Shown here piece after piece: positions 8,921 to 19,788 of a DNA stretch of 64,000 nucleotides. The notes under the pieces were generated by a model. That model was not told the DNA's origin. It searched no databases and was given only the letters and a program-made list of their open reading frames with translations. This DNA comes from Microglena sp. YARC. Lineage: Eukaryota; Chlorophyta; Chlorophyceae; Chlamydomonadales; Chlamydomonadaceae. Location: the NCBI GenBank assembly GCA_022414725.1, contig CM039466.1, forward strand, positions 19,252,925 to 19,316,924, read 5' to 3'. Within the stretch, counting starts at the first letter, position 1, and each line of letters starts with the position of its first letter. The position numbers were made by a program, and so were the translations under genes.

Positions 8921-11900
8921 CTGCAATGGGGGCGAGAATAAATGTTAGCATCATACATGAGAGAGGAGAAGCGAAGGGTGGTGGTTGATGGTGGTGGTGG
9001 TGGTGGTGGTGGTGGGGGGTAGAATCGTAGGTAAGTCAAGGAGGCAATATATATTAACAAGGGCATGGAATATGAGGATGGAGGGGAGGAGGCAGAATTG
9101 TTGGCAATCCAAGTCATCATCTACTTTAGGGGGACAAGTCATAGGCGCGTTGCCAGCGACGTGGAAAATTGGCAGGAGGTGCTGCCTATCGGAACGACAG
9201 AGGGCACCATAGTCGATTGCAGCGGACCGAAGCCACTGTTCATGACAGGGCCTGGGTTTCGGGCCGATAACACAACAAACGGACAACAGGGTGACTCTGG
9301 GGGCTCCCGCGAAAAAAGGATGAGTGGTTTACCTTGACAAGTCGCTAAACTGTCGGTGTGGTAGAGACCTAGACATGTCTATAATCGGTTTGATTTCGTA
9401 CCCCGTCACATTCCCTGGTTTCCGTGGGCATATCACCCTTGGAAGAATTGTATTCTGCCGACAGTTTGATGCCGACTTGCCGACATATATACATGGCACA
9501 GCAAAATGATATCATGTCATCATGTAATGCCAGTAGTATGACTATGCTACAGTTACCATTTACACACAATATCAGATGATGCAATTTGTATGATATCATA
9601 CTCGCCTAGGGTCAACATCATATGATATGCCGGTCCCTACATATATTACATTGTATAAATTCTTCTTCTCACCACGACAACAGAGCGGTAGTTTGATGGG
9701 ACCCACGCTGGCCACACCCACTACCACCAACAACAACTGATCACCACTCCCAACAACAGCCTTCCTACCTCAACAACGGAGCGGTAGTTTAATGGGACCC
9801 ACGCTGGCCACTTAGGCCTAAGGCGCTCGACCACAACGCGCTCAACAATGCGACCGTGCATCATGCCCCGGTACGCAGTTCGGCCGTTGAATAACTCCCA
9901 GGATGCAAGCACAGGTGAGATGTAGTTAGCATGGTGATTGGTGAGGTGCACTTAGCAAGATGATGGTCTAGGTGAGGCAAGCACAGGTGAGTTGTAATTA
10001 GTATGATGATTGGTGAGGTGAGGCAAGCAGAGGTGAGTCGTAGTTAGCATGATGATTGGTGAGGTGAGGCATGCCCTTGTACGCAGGTTGGCTGTTGAAT
10101 ACCTCCCAGGTTGCAAGCACAGGTGAGTTGTAGTTAGCATGATAAGATTTGACTGAGTAGTGAGTGAGCGGCTGACAGAATATGCCTGACGTTGTGTTGT
10201 GACGTGAAAGGGCAGATTCCATCTAGCCGAGGTCAAGAACAGCGCAGCTATAACTGGACCGAGAGGAGTCACTAGTTGGCACAAGTACGGCCTTTAGGAC
10301 GGGTGGGGACAAGAACGGCCCTTATAAATATTGGGGAGTTGAAGTAAATATGGGGGGCATAAGTAAATATGGGGGCACAAATACAGACATAAGAAATAGG
10401 GATTGGCAATAGTAAGGTGTCAAGTGACGCACCGCAAATTCCAAACGCGTAGACATCAGCCGCAGGGGACAGCTTTCCAGACCTCAGCAACTCAGGAGCA
10501 GTGTGAGACACCGTGCCCATTGTGCGTGTGGACAAGTGCGTCTGGTCCTCAGCAAGAGCTCGGCTGAGTCCGAAGTCTGCCACCTTCGCCACCACGCCAA
10601 AGGGATCTGTCTCGCAACTGGAAAGCAGGATGTTGGAGTTTTTCAGATCCCCGTGGCAGATCCCTTGGCTGTGGACGTAGGCGCAGCCAGCGGCGACGTC
10701 CATGAGGCGCGCGAGCAGAGCGCGCATCTGTGGCACACCGTCGTCGTGGAACATGCCCTGCTTGATGGAGGAGGAGAGCGTGCCCTTATCGCAGAGCTCG
10801 AGGACAAGCCATGTTGAGCAGCTGCTCTCCTCCTCGGGTGTCTTGACATGGAAGTCCTGGTCAGCTGAGTTGGAGGTGCCCTCATAGGAGGTGCCTCCGG
10901 AGGTTGCCTTGCTTGTGTTGCTGCTGTTGCCGCTGTTGCCCGTGGCAGTGCTTGAGTTGATGCCCCGGCTCTCGGATGTGCTCAGCGACTGCGAGGACAG
11001 CGTGTTTGAGCTGCAGCTGGAGGACTTACAAGGAGGCATTTTTAGTGCAGGTGCCTTCCGCTTGCCCATGAATGTCACGGCTCGCTTGTAGCGCGCCACT
11101 AGAGTGAAGTTTACGTACTGAAGGGCACACACCACGTTCTGGTGCTTAAACTTGAGCATGATTGCGACTTCGTTGGCCACCATGTCGGCAATAGCAGAAG
11201 AGTGCTCCATCTGCTTGACTGCCACGTCCTGCCCACCCCAGGCTCCCTTCCAGACCTTGCCAAAACAGCCAGAGCCCAGCAGGGTGCTGGATACCTCAAT
11301 GAAGAACTTGTTGCCTGTGGGATTGAGTGAAAACAATGAGCACTAGGGATTAACACAATGAGCACTAGGGATTAACACAATGAGCACTAGGGATTAACAC
11401 AATGAGCACTAGGGATTAACACAATGAGCACTAGGGATTAACACAATGCGCACTAGGGATTAACACAATGCGCACTAGGGATTAACACAATGCGCACTAG
11501 GGATTAACACAATGCGCACTAGGGATTAACACAATGCGCACTAGGGATTAACACAATGCGCACTAGGGATTAACACAATGCGCACTAGGGATTAACACAA
11601 TGCGCACTAGGGATTAACACAATGCGCACTAGGGATTAACACAATGCGCACTAGGGATTAACACAATGCGCACTAGGGATTAACACAATGCGCACTAGGG
11701 ATTAACACAATGCGCACTAGGGATTAACACAATGCGCACTAGGGATTAACACAATGCGCACTAGGGATTAACACAATGCGCACTAGGGATTAACACAATG
11801 CGCACTAGGGATTAACACAATGCGCACTAGGGATTAACACAATGCGCACTAGGGATTAACACAATGCGCACTAGGGATTAACACAATGCGCACTAGGATT

Positions 11901-14900
11901 AACACAATGCGCACTAGGGATTAACACAATGAGCACTAGGGATTAACACAATGAGCACTAGGGATTAACACAATGAGCACTAGGGATTAACACAATGAGC
12001 ACTAGGGATTAACACAATGAGCACTAGGGATTAACACAATGAGCACTAGGGATTAACACAATGAGCACTAGGGATTAACACAATGAGCACTAGGGATTAA
12101 CACAATGCACACACTAGGGATTAACACAATGAGCACACACAATGAGCACTAGGGATTAACACAATGAGCATAGGGATTAACACAATGAGCACTAGGGATT
12201 AACACAATGAGCACTAGGGATTAACACAATGAGAGGGATTAACACAATGAGCAATAGGGATTAACACAATGAGCACACACAATTAGGGATTAACACAATG
12301 AGCACTAGGATTAACACAATGAGCACTAGGGATTAACACAATGAGCAAGGATTAACACAATGAGCATAGGGATTAACACAATGAGCATAGGGATTAATGA
12401 GCACAGGATTAACACAATGAGCATAGGGATTAACACAATGAGCACTAGGGATTAACACAATGAGCACTAGGGATTAACACAATGAGCACTAGGGATTAAC
12501 ACAATGAGCACTAGGGATTAACACAATGAGCACTAGGGATTAACACAATGAGCACTAGGGATTAACACAATGAGCACTAGGGATTAACACAATGAGCACT
12601 AGGGATTAACACAATGAGCACTAGGGATTAACACAATGAGCACTAGGATTAACACAATGAGCACTAGGGATTAACACAATGAGCACTAGGGATTAACACA
12701 ATGAGCACTAGGGATTACACAATGAGCACTAGGGATTAACACAATGAGCACTAGGGATTAACACAATGAGCACTAGGGATTAACACAATGAGCACTAGGG
12801 ATTAACACAATGAGCACTAGGGATTAACACAATGAGCACTAGGGATTAACACAATGAGCACTAGGGATTAACACAATGAGCACTAGGGATTAACACAATG
12901 AGCACTAGGGATTAACACAATGAGCACTAGGGATTAACACAATGAGCACTAGGGATTAACACAATGAGCACTAGGGATTAACACAATGAGCACTAGGGAT
13001 TAACACAATGAGCACTAGGGATTAACACAATGAGCACTAGGGATTAACACAATGAGCACTAGGGATTAACACAATGAGCACTAGGGATTAACACAATGAG
13101 CACTAGGGATTAACACAATGAGCACTAGGGATTAACACAATGAGCACCAGGGATTAACACAATGAGCACTAGGGATTAACACAATGAGCACAGGGATTAA
13201 CACAATGAGCACTAGGGATTAACACAATGAGCACTAGGGATTAACACAATGAGCACTAGGGATTAACACAATGAGCACTAGGGATTAACACAATGAGCAC
13301 TAGGGATTAACACAATGAGCACCAGGGATTAACACAATGAGCACTAGGGATTAACACAATGAGCACTAGGGATTAACACAATGAGCACTAGGGATTAACA
13401 CAATGAGCACTAGGGATTAACACAATGAGCACCAGGGATTAACACAATGAGCACTAGGGATTAACACAATGAGCACTAGGGATTAACACAATGAGCACTA
13501 GGGATTAACACAATGAGCACTAGGGATTAACACAATGAGCACTAGGGATTAACACAATGAGCACTAGGGATTAACACAATGAGCACTAGGGATTAACACA
13601 ATGAGCACTAGGGATTAACACAATGAGCATAGGGATTAACACAATGAGCACTAGGGATTAACACAATGAGCACTAGGGATTAACACAATGAGCACTAGGG
13701 ATTAACACAATGAGCACCAGGGATTAACACAATGAGCACTAGGGATTAACACAATGAGCACTAGGGATTAACACAATGAGCACTAGGGATTAACACAATG
13801 ACATAGGGATTAACACAATGAGCACTAGGGATTAACACAATGAGCACTAGGATTAACACAATGAGCACTAGGGATTAACACAATGAGCACTAGGGATTAA
13901 CACAATGAGCACTAGGGATTAACACAATAGGGATTAACACAATGAGCACAGGGATTAACACAATGAGCACTAGGGATTAACACAATGCACTAGGGATTAA
14001 CACAATGAGCACTAGGGATTAACACAATGAGCACTAGGGATTAACACAATGAGCACTAGGGATTAACACAATGAGCACTAGGGATTAACACAATGAGCAC
14101 CAGGGATTAACACAATGAGCACCAGGGATTAACACAATGAGCACCAGGGATTAGGGAAACACAATGAGCACTAGGGATTAACACAATGAGCACTAGGGAT
14201 TAACACAATGAGCACCAGGGATGTAAACAATAAGCATCAGGGATGTAAACAATAAGCATCAGGGATGAAAACAATGAGCACCAGGGATGCAAACAATAAG
14301 TATCAGGAAAGGATCCAGTGTCTTTATGCAGCACCATGGTGCTCTTTATCTTCATGTACAGGAGGCTGTTGCCCAACATCAGGTCCGGGATCTTTACCCT
14401 GGGCCTCGTGCACGCCCTGCTGGGCAACATGTGGTTGTGGCAGGCGTGTGGTCGTGGCAGGCGCATGAGGTTGTGGCAGGCGTGTGGTCGTGGCAGGCGC
14501 AGGAGGTTGTGGCAGGGGCATGTGATCGTGGCAGCCGCCGTTGTGCGCGATGATGAGGATGATGTGGCGATTAGCCTTCTGGGTGCTACCAGCAGCTTTC
14601 TTGGGGCAAAAATGAGACCACCGAAGACTCCATCGCAGAATCCCCAAAACACTAAGGTACAAAATGTAGCACTCATGCTACCAAGTAGCATTCTCAAGAA
14701 ACTAAGACAAAGTTGTAGGGGTCGGCAATATGATATCATATGATACCATGTCATCATATGATATCATATGATTCCGGTGGTCTGACTAGGTAACTTTGGC
14801 GTGGGTCATCATATCATATGATATTAAATCATATGATTTTTGTACGATATCATATGATATCATACTCGTCTTTGGTCAACATCATATGATTTGCCGTTCC

Positions 14901-17900
14901 CTACAAAGTTGTATGGGCTTTATTCTGTAGGACCTTTTAGAGTCACCAGAGCAGCTCTAGAGTCCTGAGTTCTAGAATCACCATAGCACTTTTGCCTCTG
15001 TTGTTTTTTCGTGCGAAGCGTTGCAAAATGTGCGACACATTGCGACCCTAGTGCGACGCGCTGCCCCCCCAACCCCGGAGCCCGTGGATTCAGAGGGCCC
15101 AGTTCTGACTAGTTTAGCCAGACCCATGCGTCGCCATGCAGCGACAGAATGGGGTAGGAATGGCAATGTGTCATCAAGACATACTGTGACTTTTGAGCAG
15201 GCCTAAGCAAGTGCATTTGCTGCCCCATCTGTGTCTGGTGGTTAACCCGGAACCTGCCCACAAAAGTCACTGTGGCGCATGTGTAACAACAAGTTCACAG
15301 GTCAAAGAGAGATGTTAACAAAGCACATCTGAGTCGCCCTCAACAACAACAGCACACCTCAGCAACAAATCACACCTGAATCGCCCTCAGCAACAACAGA
15401 ACACACCTGATCCGTCATCAACAACAACACACCTCACAACAACGTAACACACCTGAGTCATCATAACCATGGATGCGCTGCATACATGGCTGGTTTGATC
15501 GGTTGGGATCCTTCTTTTTAGCAAGTTGCTGGGCAGGGTCCACGAAGGCTGATAAATTGCCGAGGGGGTCAGAGCCACCGGAGGAATCGGGGGCAGGAAT
15601 CACGCTCCTGAATTGAGAAGCACAGGTCAGGTGGAGGTCAGGCAACAACAGGATGGGGTCATACAATCACAGGGGGGGGTCAGGCAACAGCTCAAACCAT
15701 CCTAGGGATGCGCTCAGTTGGTAGTTTCTTGTACTCTTCCCTCGCTTGGGAGACTAACGACAATCCATAAGGTGTGGGTGCACTGAGAAATGTCGATGAG
15801 GCATTCCATATTCAGGTGCGATTATGCACTTAGAGGAATCCAAAGTCAGATCTGCTAGCGAGCTTTTCATGTGCCCCAACAGATCTGCTAGTGACATTTT
15901 CATGTGGCCCAACATATTAAAGTTTAGGGTTTAGGGTTTACTGACAGGCTGAACAAGTGAGCAAGTGAATATATGTCTTCAGGTTTGGGAAGCACCAAGG
16001 CAATACCTGGTTCATTAGTAGGGAACGGCAATATGACATCATATAAAATCAAGTCATCAGATGATATCATATGATGTCGGCAGTCTGATAAGGCTAGAGT
16101 TACTATGTGTATACAATATCATATGATGCAAGTTGTATGATAGCATATAATATACTCGCCTTTGGTCAACATCATATGATTTGCCAGCCCCTATTCACTA
16201 GCAACGTACTGCTGACCTGGGGTAGTATATGTATAATGCTGGGGTTTTGTGGTTGGCCCCAGTGCAAGCAAACGGGGTGGCCCCCTCAACCCCACGCCTT
16301 ACTATAAGGCGTAGTATTTATTTAGGTGCTGCTGGGATATGTGATGCACCCGCTTGTCGTAGTGGATGATGATCTAGCGCACCAAGCGGTTTAGCCGGAC
16401 CAAGGGAAGGAGAATAAGAGCCAGGCAGCGTTGGATCGGGAAGGAAATGTGCAACCTACAACAACAACTGACCTGATGGAACAGTAGTCGTGGGGGTTGA
16501 TGATCCCCAAGCCACGCTTGTTCTTTGCCTTCCCATTGCCCAGGAGGCTGACAGGACCACTAGTACAAGCCTTGACGACCATGAGATCACGGCAAGCCGA
16601 GGTGGACAGACTCTGTGGCGGGCCAGCATGGGATCTCGAGGGGGCACCATCCCGCCACGTGATCACATCACTATTGTCTGACTCGTCAGCCTGCGCCTCA
16701 TGCCTGCAAGTTGTGAGGGGGCTGAAGTCTGCAGGCTGCTCGCTGTGTATACTCATGGGGAAAAGCAATACTGTAGCATCATGAACCAGCTAGTATCATC
16801 AGCTGACTAGCAATACTGTAGCATCATGAACCAGCTAGCATCATCAGCTGACAAACAATTACCTCGAAGTCTTTTTGAACAAGATGGCAAGCTTCTCAGC
16901 CATTTCAAGCTCGGCGATAGTTTTTGAGCGAAGCAGCTCGTGGAAGCATAGAGCCAGGTGCTTGACCAAAGACGAAAATGACTTGTCTTGTATATGGCTT
17001 CTAGACCACTGAGCAGAGTGAACCCCGACGAATGCGGCTGACACCAGCAGAACGGCGCCTGGGGGAGGAAGGTATTTGAAGGAGGTGCAGAAGTGAGGGA
17101 TTGATGCAATGGCATTGGTAGCTTCAGCACCAACAAGGCAATGGTTGCCAGGGTGGTGCTGAAATGAGGGGTTGATTGAGGTACCATGGCAAAGTCTACA
17201 ACGAAGAACAGGGCCACTAGGACCATGCCAAGCAAGCTGGTTAGTAAATTCGAATCTTGTGTCAAGAATTGAGGTAAAAGGGACAGAGACAATTTCGAGG
17301 ATCAAGCCCACAAAAAACTGTGGGATGTAGCTTCAACATACACATTAAAATGAGTGGGCGGTAGCCTTAACTGACATTTTGGAAAAAACTTACATCCGAA
17401 GTGCGTGATGCCGCGGACAACCCAGCCAAGATAAGTTGGTGCATCACACGATTCCTCAATGTATGAGTTTTTGTTGCCCACCAGCACATGACTTGCTGAG
17501 CGATTGGAAATGTACCTACATCAGTCAAATGGACAGCGTGAAATGCAAGAATTGGTAAAATATCACAGGCACATGGATTTGAATCTTCGTCTGCGTGAGG
17601 CCAGCGAAGAAATTATAATCATTCAATTTGTGCAGCATGTATTCTTGCCTAGGTAGGACGTAATACCTGATCAATAAGCAGGAACCTGAACACCAGACCA
17701 TCCAGATTTCAACACGCAATATAACCTTTTGTCTGAGATGGACATAATACGTGATCAATAAGCAGGAACAAGACACCAGACCATCCAGGGTTCAACACGC
17801 AAGATGACATGGCAAGACAGAATGCAGAATAGGCTCGAAGACTGCTTCAGTGAAACTCATATGTAAAACCCGAGAGCACCACCCCCACAACTACATTGAA

Positions 17901-19788
17901 CATTTGTCCATTAAATTGACTTACGTGTTGATTGCATTGACCACACAGGCATCCACGGACGTTCGACTGATGCACTCCCTTGAGACAAACGTCTGGCAAG
18001 CCTTCACTGAGTTTTGTATTAAGATGAAGTATCCACCCTCATTCCAGTGGCCATCTACACTTCCAGTCTGGCTGATGATCCCATAATTGTTGTATCTCTG
18101 GAAACAGGACATACAACACATAATCAGACTTAGTACATGGAGAGAGTTCCCACAAATTGAAAAAAACAAAAGCTGTATTTACTACGGCGATAGCCACTCC
18201 ACCAAATGCAATGAATCGAACAACTCGGGGCAGGGTGCACTAGGATCAAGCCACGGTACTTCAAGTACAAGCAATCAGGAATAAGAGCAGTTGACAGCAT
18301 CTATCCCAGCAGACTTGCCATAATAGTTAACACAGAGAAAATCTGATATGCCAAATTGACCAAGGGCAAAGAGCGGGGATTTCAAGAAAGGAGGAGCTCT
18401 TCCACAACCTAACACTGAGGCTCAATTCCTGCCACAGGAAAAACCTAGAGAGAACTTTGTCACTACAAGGGGATGCAAAATGGCTGTTTACATTGTTAAT
18501 GAACTCTTCACCAACAGATTGTCAACAACGACTCATAGATCCAAGCCAAGATCAAGTTGGGAAAGATGAGACAGAGAACAGGTGCAAGGCAAATGCGCTC
18601 ACCAGAAGGGAATCCCAGCAAGAACCACCAAGGCAGAGATGAGGAACCACCTCCACGTCTTGCTCAAAATCTGGTGGGAACCCCTCAGGAGGCAGAAGTC
18701 CTTTGATTCGGTCTAAATTGAATGGGGCGCAGGAGGGCTGCTCACCAATACTGTCAATGAGAAAGATGGTTCCATTTGGGGAGTACCTGCAGTGGTGCGA
18801 CAAGTACACTGAATCAGACCAGAAAAAGAAGATTTAATCACACAGAGCATCAACCTGCAGCCTAGATTATTAGGAGGAAATAATGATTCCTCAATTGAAA
18901 TATTTTTCAGGATGCTCTGATCTCTGGGCTTCAGCTATCGAAGCATCGTTCTATGGCCTTGTGTTTCAGCAGGAGCTTCTGCCGACCCTGCAAGTTACTC
19001 AAACGCCCTCTTCTCAACGCTTTGCGCTGATCGAGAGCTATTCCGACAGTCGCCTTTCGAGGACTATTAACCGCCTGCTTACGCGAGGGACTCCTTTGAG
19101 CTGGACCACGATAAATACTTGCGAAATATCTTACAACGTTGCTAACGGATGAAGGAAAGACGACAAAGACGAGGACACTTCCATCTGCGGACGTTTACTG
19201 ACTGAATGGTGCCAATTTTTTCTCAATCGAACCTGGTCGAACTACGAAATCTTGAAGAAAACCAAGCAACCTTACCCAAAGAAATCGATGTTGTAGCTGG
19301 GACCGAAGCGGGTGTTTTGCAAGTTTAGATGGCGAAACTCAATTACCACCCCTGGGGCAATAGTCGCGCGCGTCTGTGGAAGGGTGGGTAGAGTCAGAGG
19401 GGAGGGTGGGTAGAGCCTCTGGGTAGAGTCACTTTTGTGTCAAGGGTGTGTCGAGAATCAATTTCTAGCTTGCAGTATGAAAGCTTGTCGCGCATACCTG
19501 GAGGAAGTTGAAATCTAAGCGGAAGAAGGAGTCGTCCGTTTCCTCTTGGCTGTGAATTAGAACTCCTCGGTTAATAAGCAAAGGAGAGTCGAAATCCGCG
19601 GAGCTTAGTGAAATGTCCCCCGTTACCACGAGAACGTCAACGTCCTGTTCTTGAAGAGCAGTAAAGAATTCTGAAGAGGACGCGACTTCTCTGGTTGCCA
19701 GCGAAATCCCGACCACGAACTGGGACTCCAGCAACAACAAGATGAGACACCAGGCAGGCAGAAATAGGCCTCGGTTCCATGACACCAT
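8702..19788 (-). CDS. Receptor-like protein kinase gene (signal peptide, ectodomain, TKL-type kinase), about 11 exons
   Basis: The gene runs right to left. Exon 1 (19788-19498) gives a signal peptide. Exons 2-5 give an ectodomain. Exons 6-8 give a linker. Exons 9-11 give a Ser/Thr or dual-specificity kinase domain. Exon ends have GT donors and AG acceptors. Phases agree at 1/2, 2/3, 3/4, 4/5, 6/7, 7/8, 8/9 and 10/11, which is strong support for one gene. Junctions 5/6 and 9/10 are unresolved, and the transmembrane segment is therefore not fixed. The minus-strand frame beginning near 17265 holds a hydrophobic stretch (LLGMVLVALFFVVDFAMV) that could be it. The likely role is a membrane receptor passing an unknown outside signal to cytosolic targets. 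Intron 8 (11315-15467) contains a huge minisatellite and a hAT-type MITE. Confidence 0.75.
9492..9639. mobile_element. hAT-like MITE, copy 1
   Basis: Flanked by CATATATA/CATATATT (9484-9491, 9640-9647). The right end GCCGGTCCCTA matches the other copies; the left terminal repeat is mutated. The interior shares GGTCAACATCATATGAT with copies 2 and 3. Confidence 0.65.
9769..9950 (-). CDS. Kinase gene exon 10: C-lobe middle part
   Basis: WELFNGRTAYRGMMHGRIVE continues the kinase helix after FGIC and reaches VPLNYRSVVE, ending before GTAGGA in phase 0. No AG lies immediately before TGG GAG. The nearest phase-compatible acceptor (CTAAG at 9951) adds 17 residues. The true boundary is therefore uncertain. 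A partial copy of this exon lies upstream at 10070-10112. Confidence 0.7.
9904..10140 (-). repeat. About 45-bp minisatellite with embedded exon fragment
   Basis: Units carry GCAAGCACAGGTGAG, TAGTTAGCATGATGATTGG. Within it (10070-10112) is a diverged copy of the 5' part of kinase exon 10, giving WEVFNSQPAYKGMPH on minus against WELFNGRTAYRGMMH in the exon. Confidence 0.75.
10433..11314 (-). CDS. Kinase gene exon 9: N-lobe and most of the catalytic core
   Basis: The glycine loop GSGCFGKVWKG and ATP-binding lysine (VAVKQM) come first. A Ser/Thr/Asn-rich insertion of about 100 residues follows, before the hinge region (WLVLELCDKGTL). Then come the catalytic loop HGDLKNSNILL, the magnesium motif DFGLSRAL and the APE motif (SHTAPELL). 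The catalytic Asp and Asn are present, but the usual HRD is HGD. The exon ends inside the helix after the activation segment (ADVYAFGIC). The type resembles TKL (Raf/MLK-like) kinases, which are expanded in green algae (family knowledge). Confidence 0.9.
11329..14300. repeat. 22-bp minisatellite, about 135 units, in kinase intron 8
   Basis: Unit ACTAGGGATTAACACAATGA plus GC. A block at 11446-11930 carries the variant ATGCGC instead of ATGAGC almost without exception. The right end decays into CAGGGATGTAAACAATAAGC units. It lies wholly inside the intron between exons 8 and 9. Confidence 0.95.
14716..14903. mobile_element. hAT-like MITE, copy 2
   Basis: Terminal inverted repeats TAGGGGTCGGCAA and TTGCCGTTCCCTA are flanked by a perfect 8-bp duplication CAAAGTTG (14708-14715, 14904-14911). 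The 8-bp duplication and TAGGG ends are typical of hAT elements. The inside is A/T-rich with many ATCATATGAT palindromes and no ORF. Confidence 0.85.
15468..15607 (-). CDS. Kinase gene exon 8: linker before kinase
   Basis: After TCAATTCAG|, AG+G makes Arg, then SVIPAPDSSGGSDPLGN and onwards to QPCMQRIHG. It ends in phase 1 (CATG|GTTATG) and matches the phase of exon 9 across a 4153-bp intron. Confidence 0.65.
15922..15941. repeat. Interstitial telomere-like TTTAGGG repeat
   Basis: Slightly more than two units of TTTAGGG, the plant and green-algal telomere unit, inside intron 7 of the kinase gene. Confidence 0.7.
16019..16193. mobile_element. hAT-like MITE, copy 3
   Basis: TAGGGAACGGCAA...TTTGCCAGCCCCTA flanked by TTCATTAG/TTCACTAG (16011-16018, 16194-16201; seven of eight identical). 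Same interior as copy 2. Confidence 0.8.
16249..16324. repeat. About 80-bp dispersed repeat with hairpin, copy 2
   Basis: Close match to 4909-4990, including the ACGCC/GGCGT stem and the TATTTATTTA-like tail. It begins about 55 bp after hAT-like copy 3. Confidence 0.6.
16473..16751 (-). CDS. Kinase gene exon 7: juxtamembrane linker
   Basis: The first base T completes AG|T from exon 6. It gives IHSEQPADFSPLTTCRHEAQ and, near the end, a basic stretch GKAKNKRGLG. It ends in phase 2 at CATCAG|GTCAGT. Polar and disordered, it fits a cytosolic linker. Confidence 0.65.
16863..17317 (-). CDS. Kinase gene exon 6 (5' boundary and internal structure uncertain)
   Basis: An open frame gives TRFEFTNQLAWHGPSGPVLR and ends with AEKLAILFKKTS at CGAG|GTAATT. 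Its last two bases join exon 7 in phase. The phase from exon 5 does not fit the obvious acceptor at 17318. A second overlapping frame fits exon 5 through the acceptor ACAAG at about 17265 and supplies a hydrophobic segment. A hidden small intron or a base error is likely. Confidence 0.45.
17394..17515 (-). CDS. Kinase gene exon 5: ectodomain
   Basis: Follows GATGTAG| and gives YISNRSASHVLVGNKNSYIE then ESCDAPTYLGWVVRGITHFG, ending at GGAT|GTAAGT in phase 1. Confidence 0.7.
17640..17810. repeat. Tandem duplication of about 100 bp in kinase intron 4
   Basis: Two units share TGATCAATAAGCAGGAAC and CACCAGACCATCCAG and CAACACGCAA. Confidence 0.6.
17925..18097 (-). CDS. Kinase gene exon 4: ectodomain
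   Basis: Acceptor CCTGTTTCCAG| and donor |GTAAGT. It translates to RYNNYGIISQTGSVDGHWNE and on to SRTSVDACVVNAINT. Cysteines at ACQTF, RECIS and DACVV suggest disulfides. It ends in phase 2, and the next exon's G completes a threonine. Confidence 0.8.
18603..18786 (-). CDS. Kinase gene exon 3: ectodomain
   Basis: Begins G|TAC TCC after CACTGCAG and ends before GTGAGC in phase 0. The translation (YSPNGTIFLIDSIGEQPSCA and onwards) includes FPPDFEQDVEVVPHLCLGG. Several cysteines fit an extracellular fold. Confidence 0.8.
19276..19373 (-). CDS. Kinase gene exon 2: ectodomain
   Basis: Acceptor CCCTTCCACAG| and donor |GTAAGG. It translates to TRATIAPGVVIEFRHLNLQ and onwards, ending in phase 2 with GG. 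It joins in frame to exon 1 (phase 0) and to exon 3 (first base G completes a glycine). Confidence 0.8.
19498..19788 (-). CDS. Kinase gene exon 1: signal peptide and start of ectodomain
   Basis: ATG at 19788-19786 opens 97 codons ending at CAG|GTATGC. The N-terminus has a basic start and a hydrophobic core (LFLPAWCLILLLLESQFVVG), a classic secretion signal. It is followed by SEFFTALQEQDVDVLVVTGD, a pattern seen at the start of algal receptor-kinase ectodomains with beta-helix-like repeats (family knowledge). It ends in phase 0. Confidence 0.8.

Noticed and set aside
11329..14300. CRISPR-like array
   Set aside because: Units are contiguous 22-bp repeats with no spacers, in a eukaryotic intron.
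14330..14660. Extra exon of the kinase gene (His/Pro/Gln-rich frames)
   Set aside because: Exons 8 and 9 join in phase without it, and the frames arise from a 42-bp local repeat (GTGGCAGGCG).
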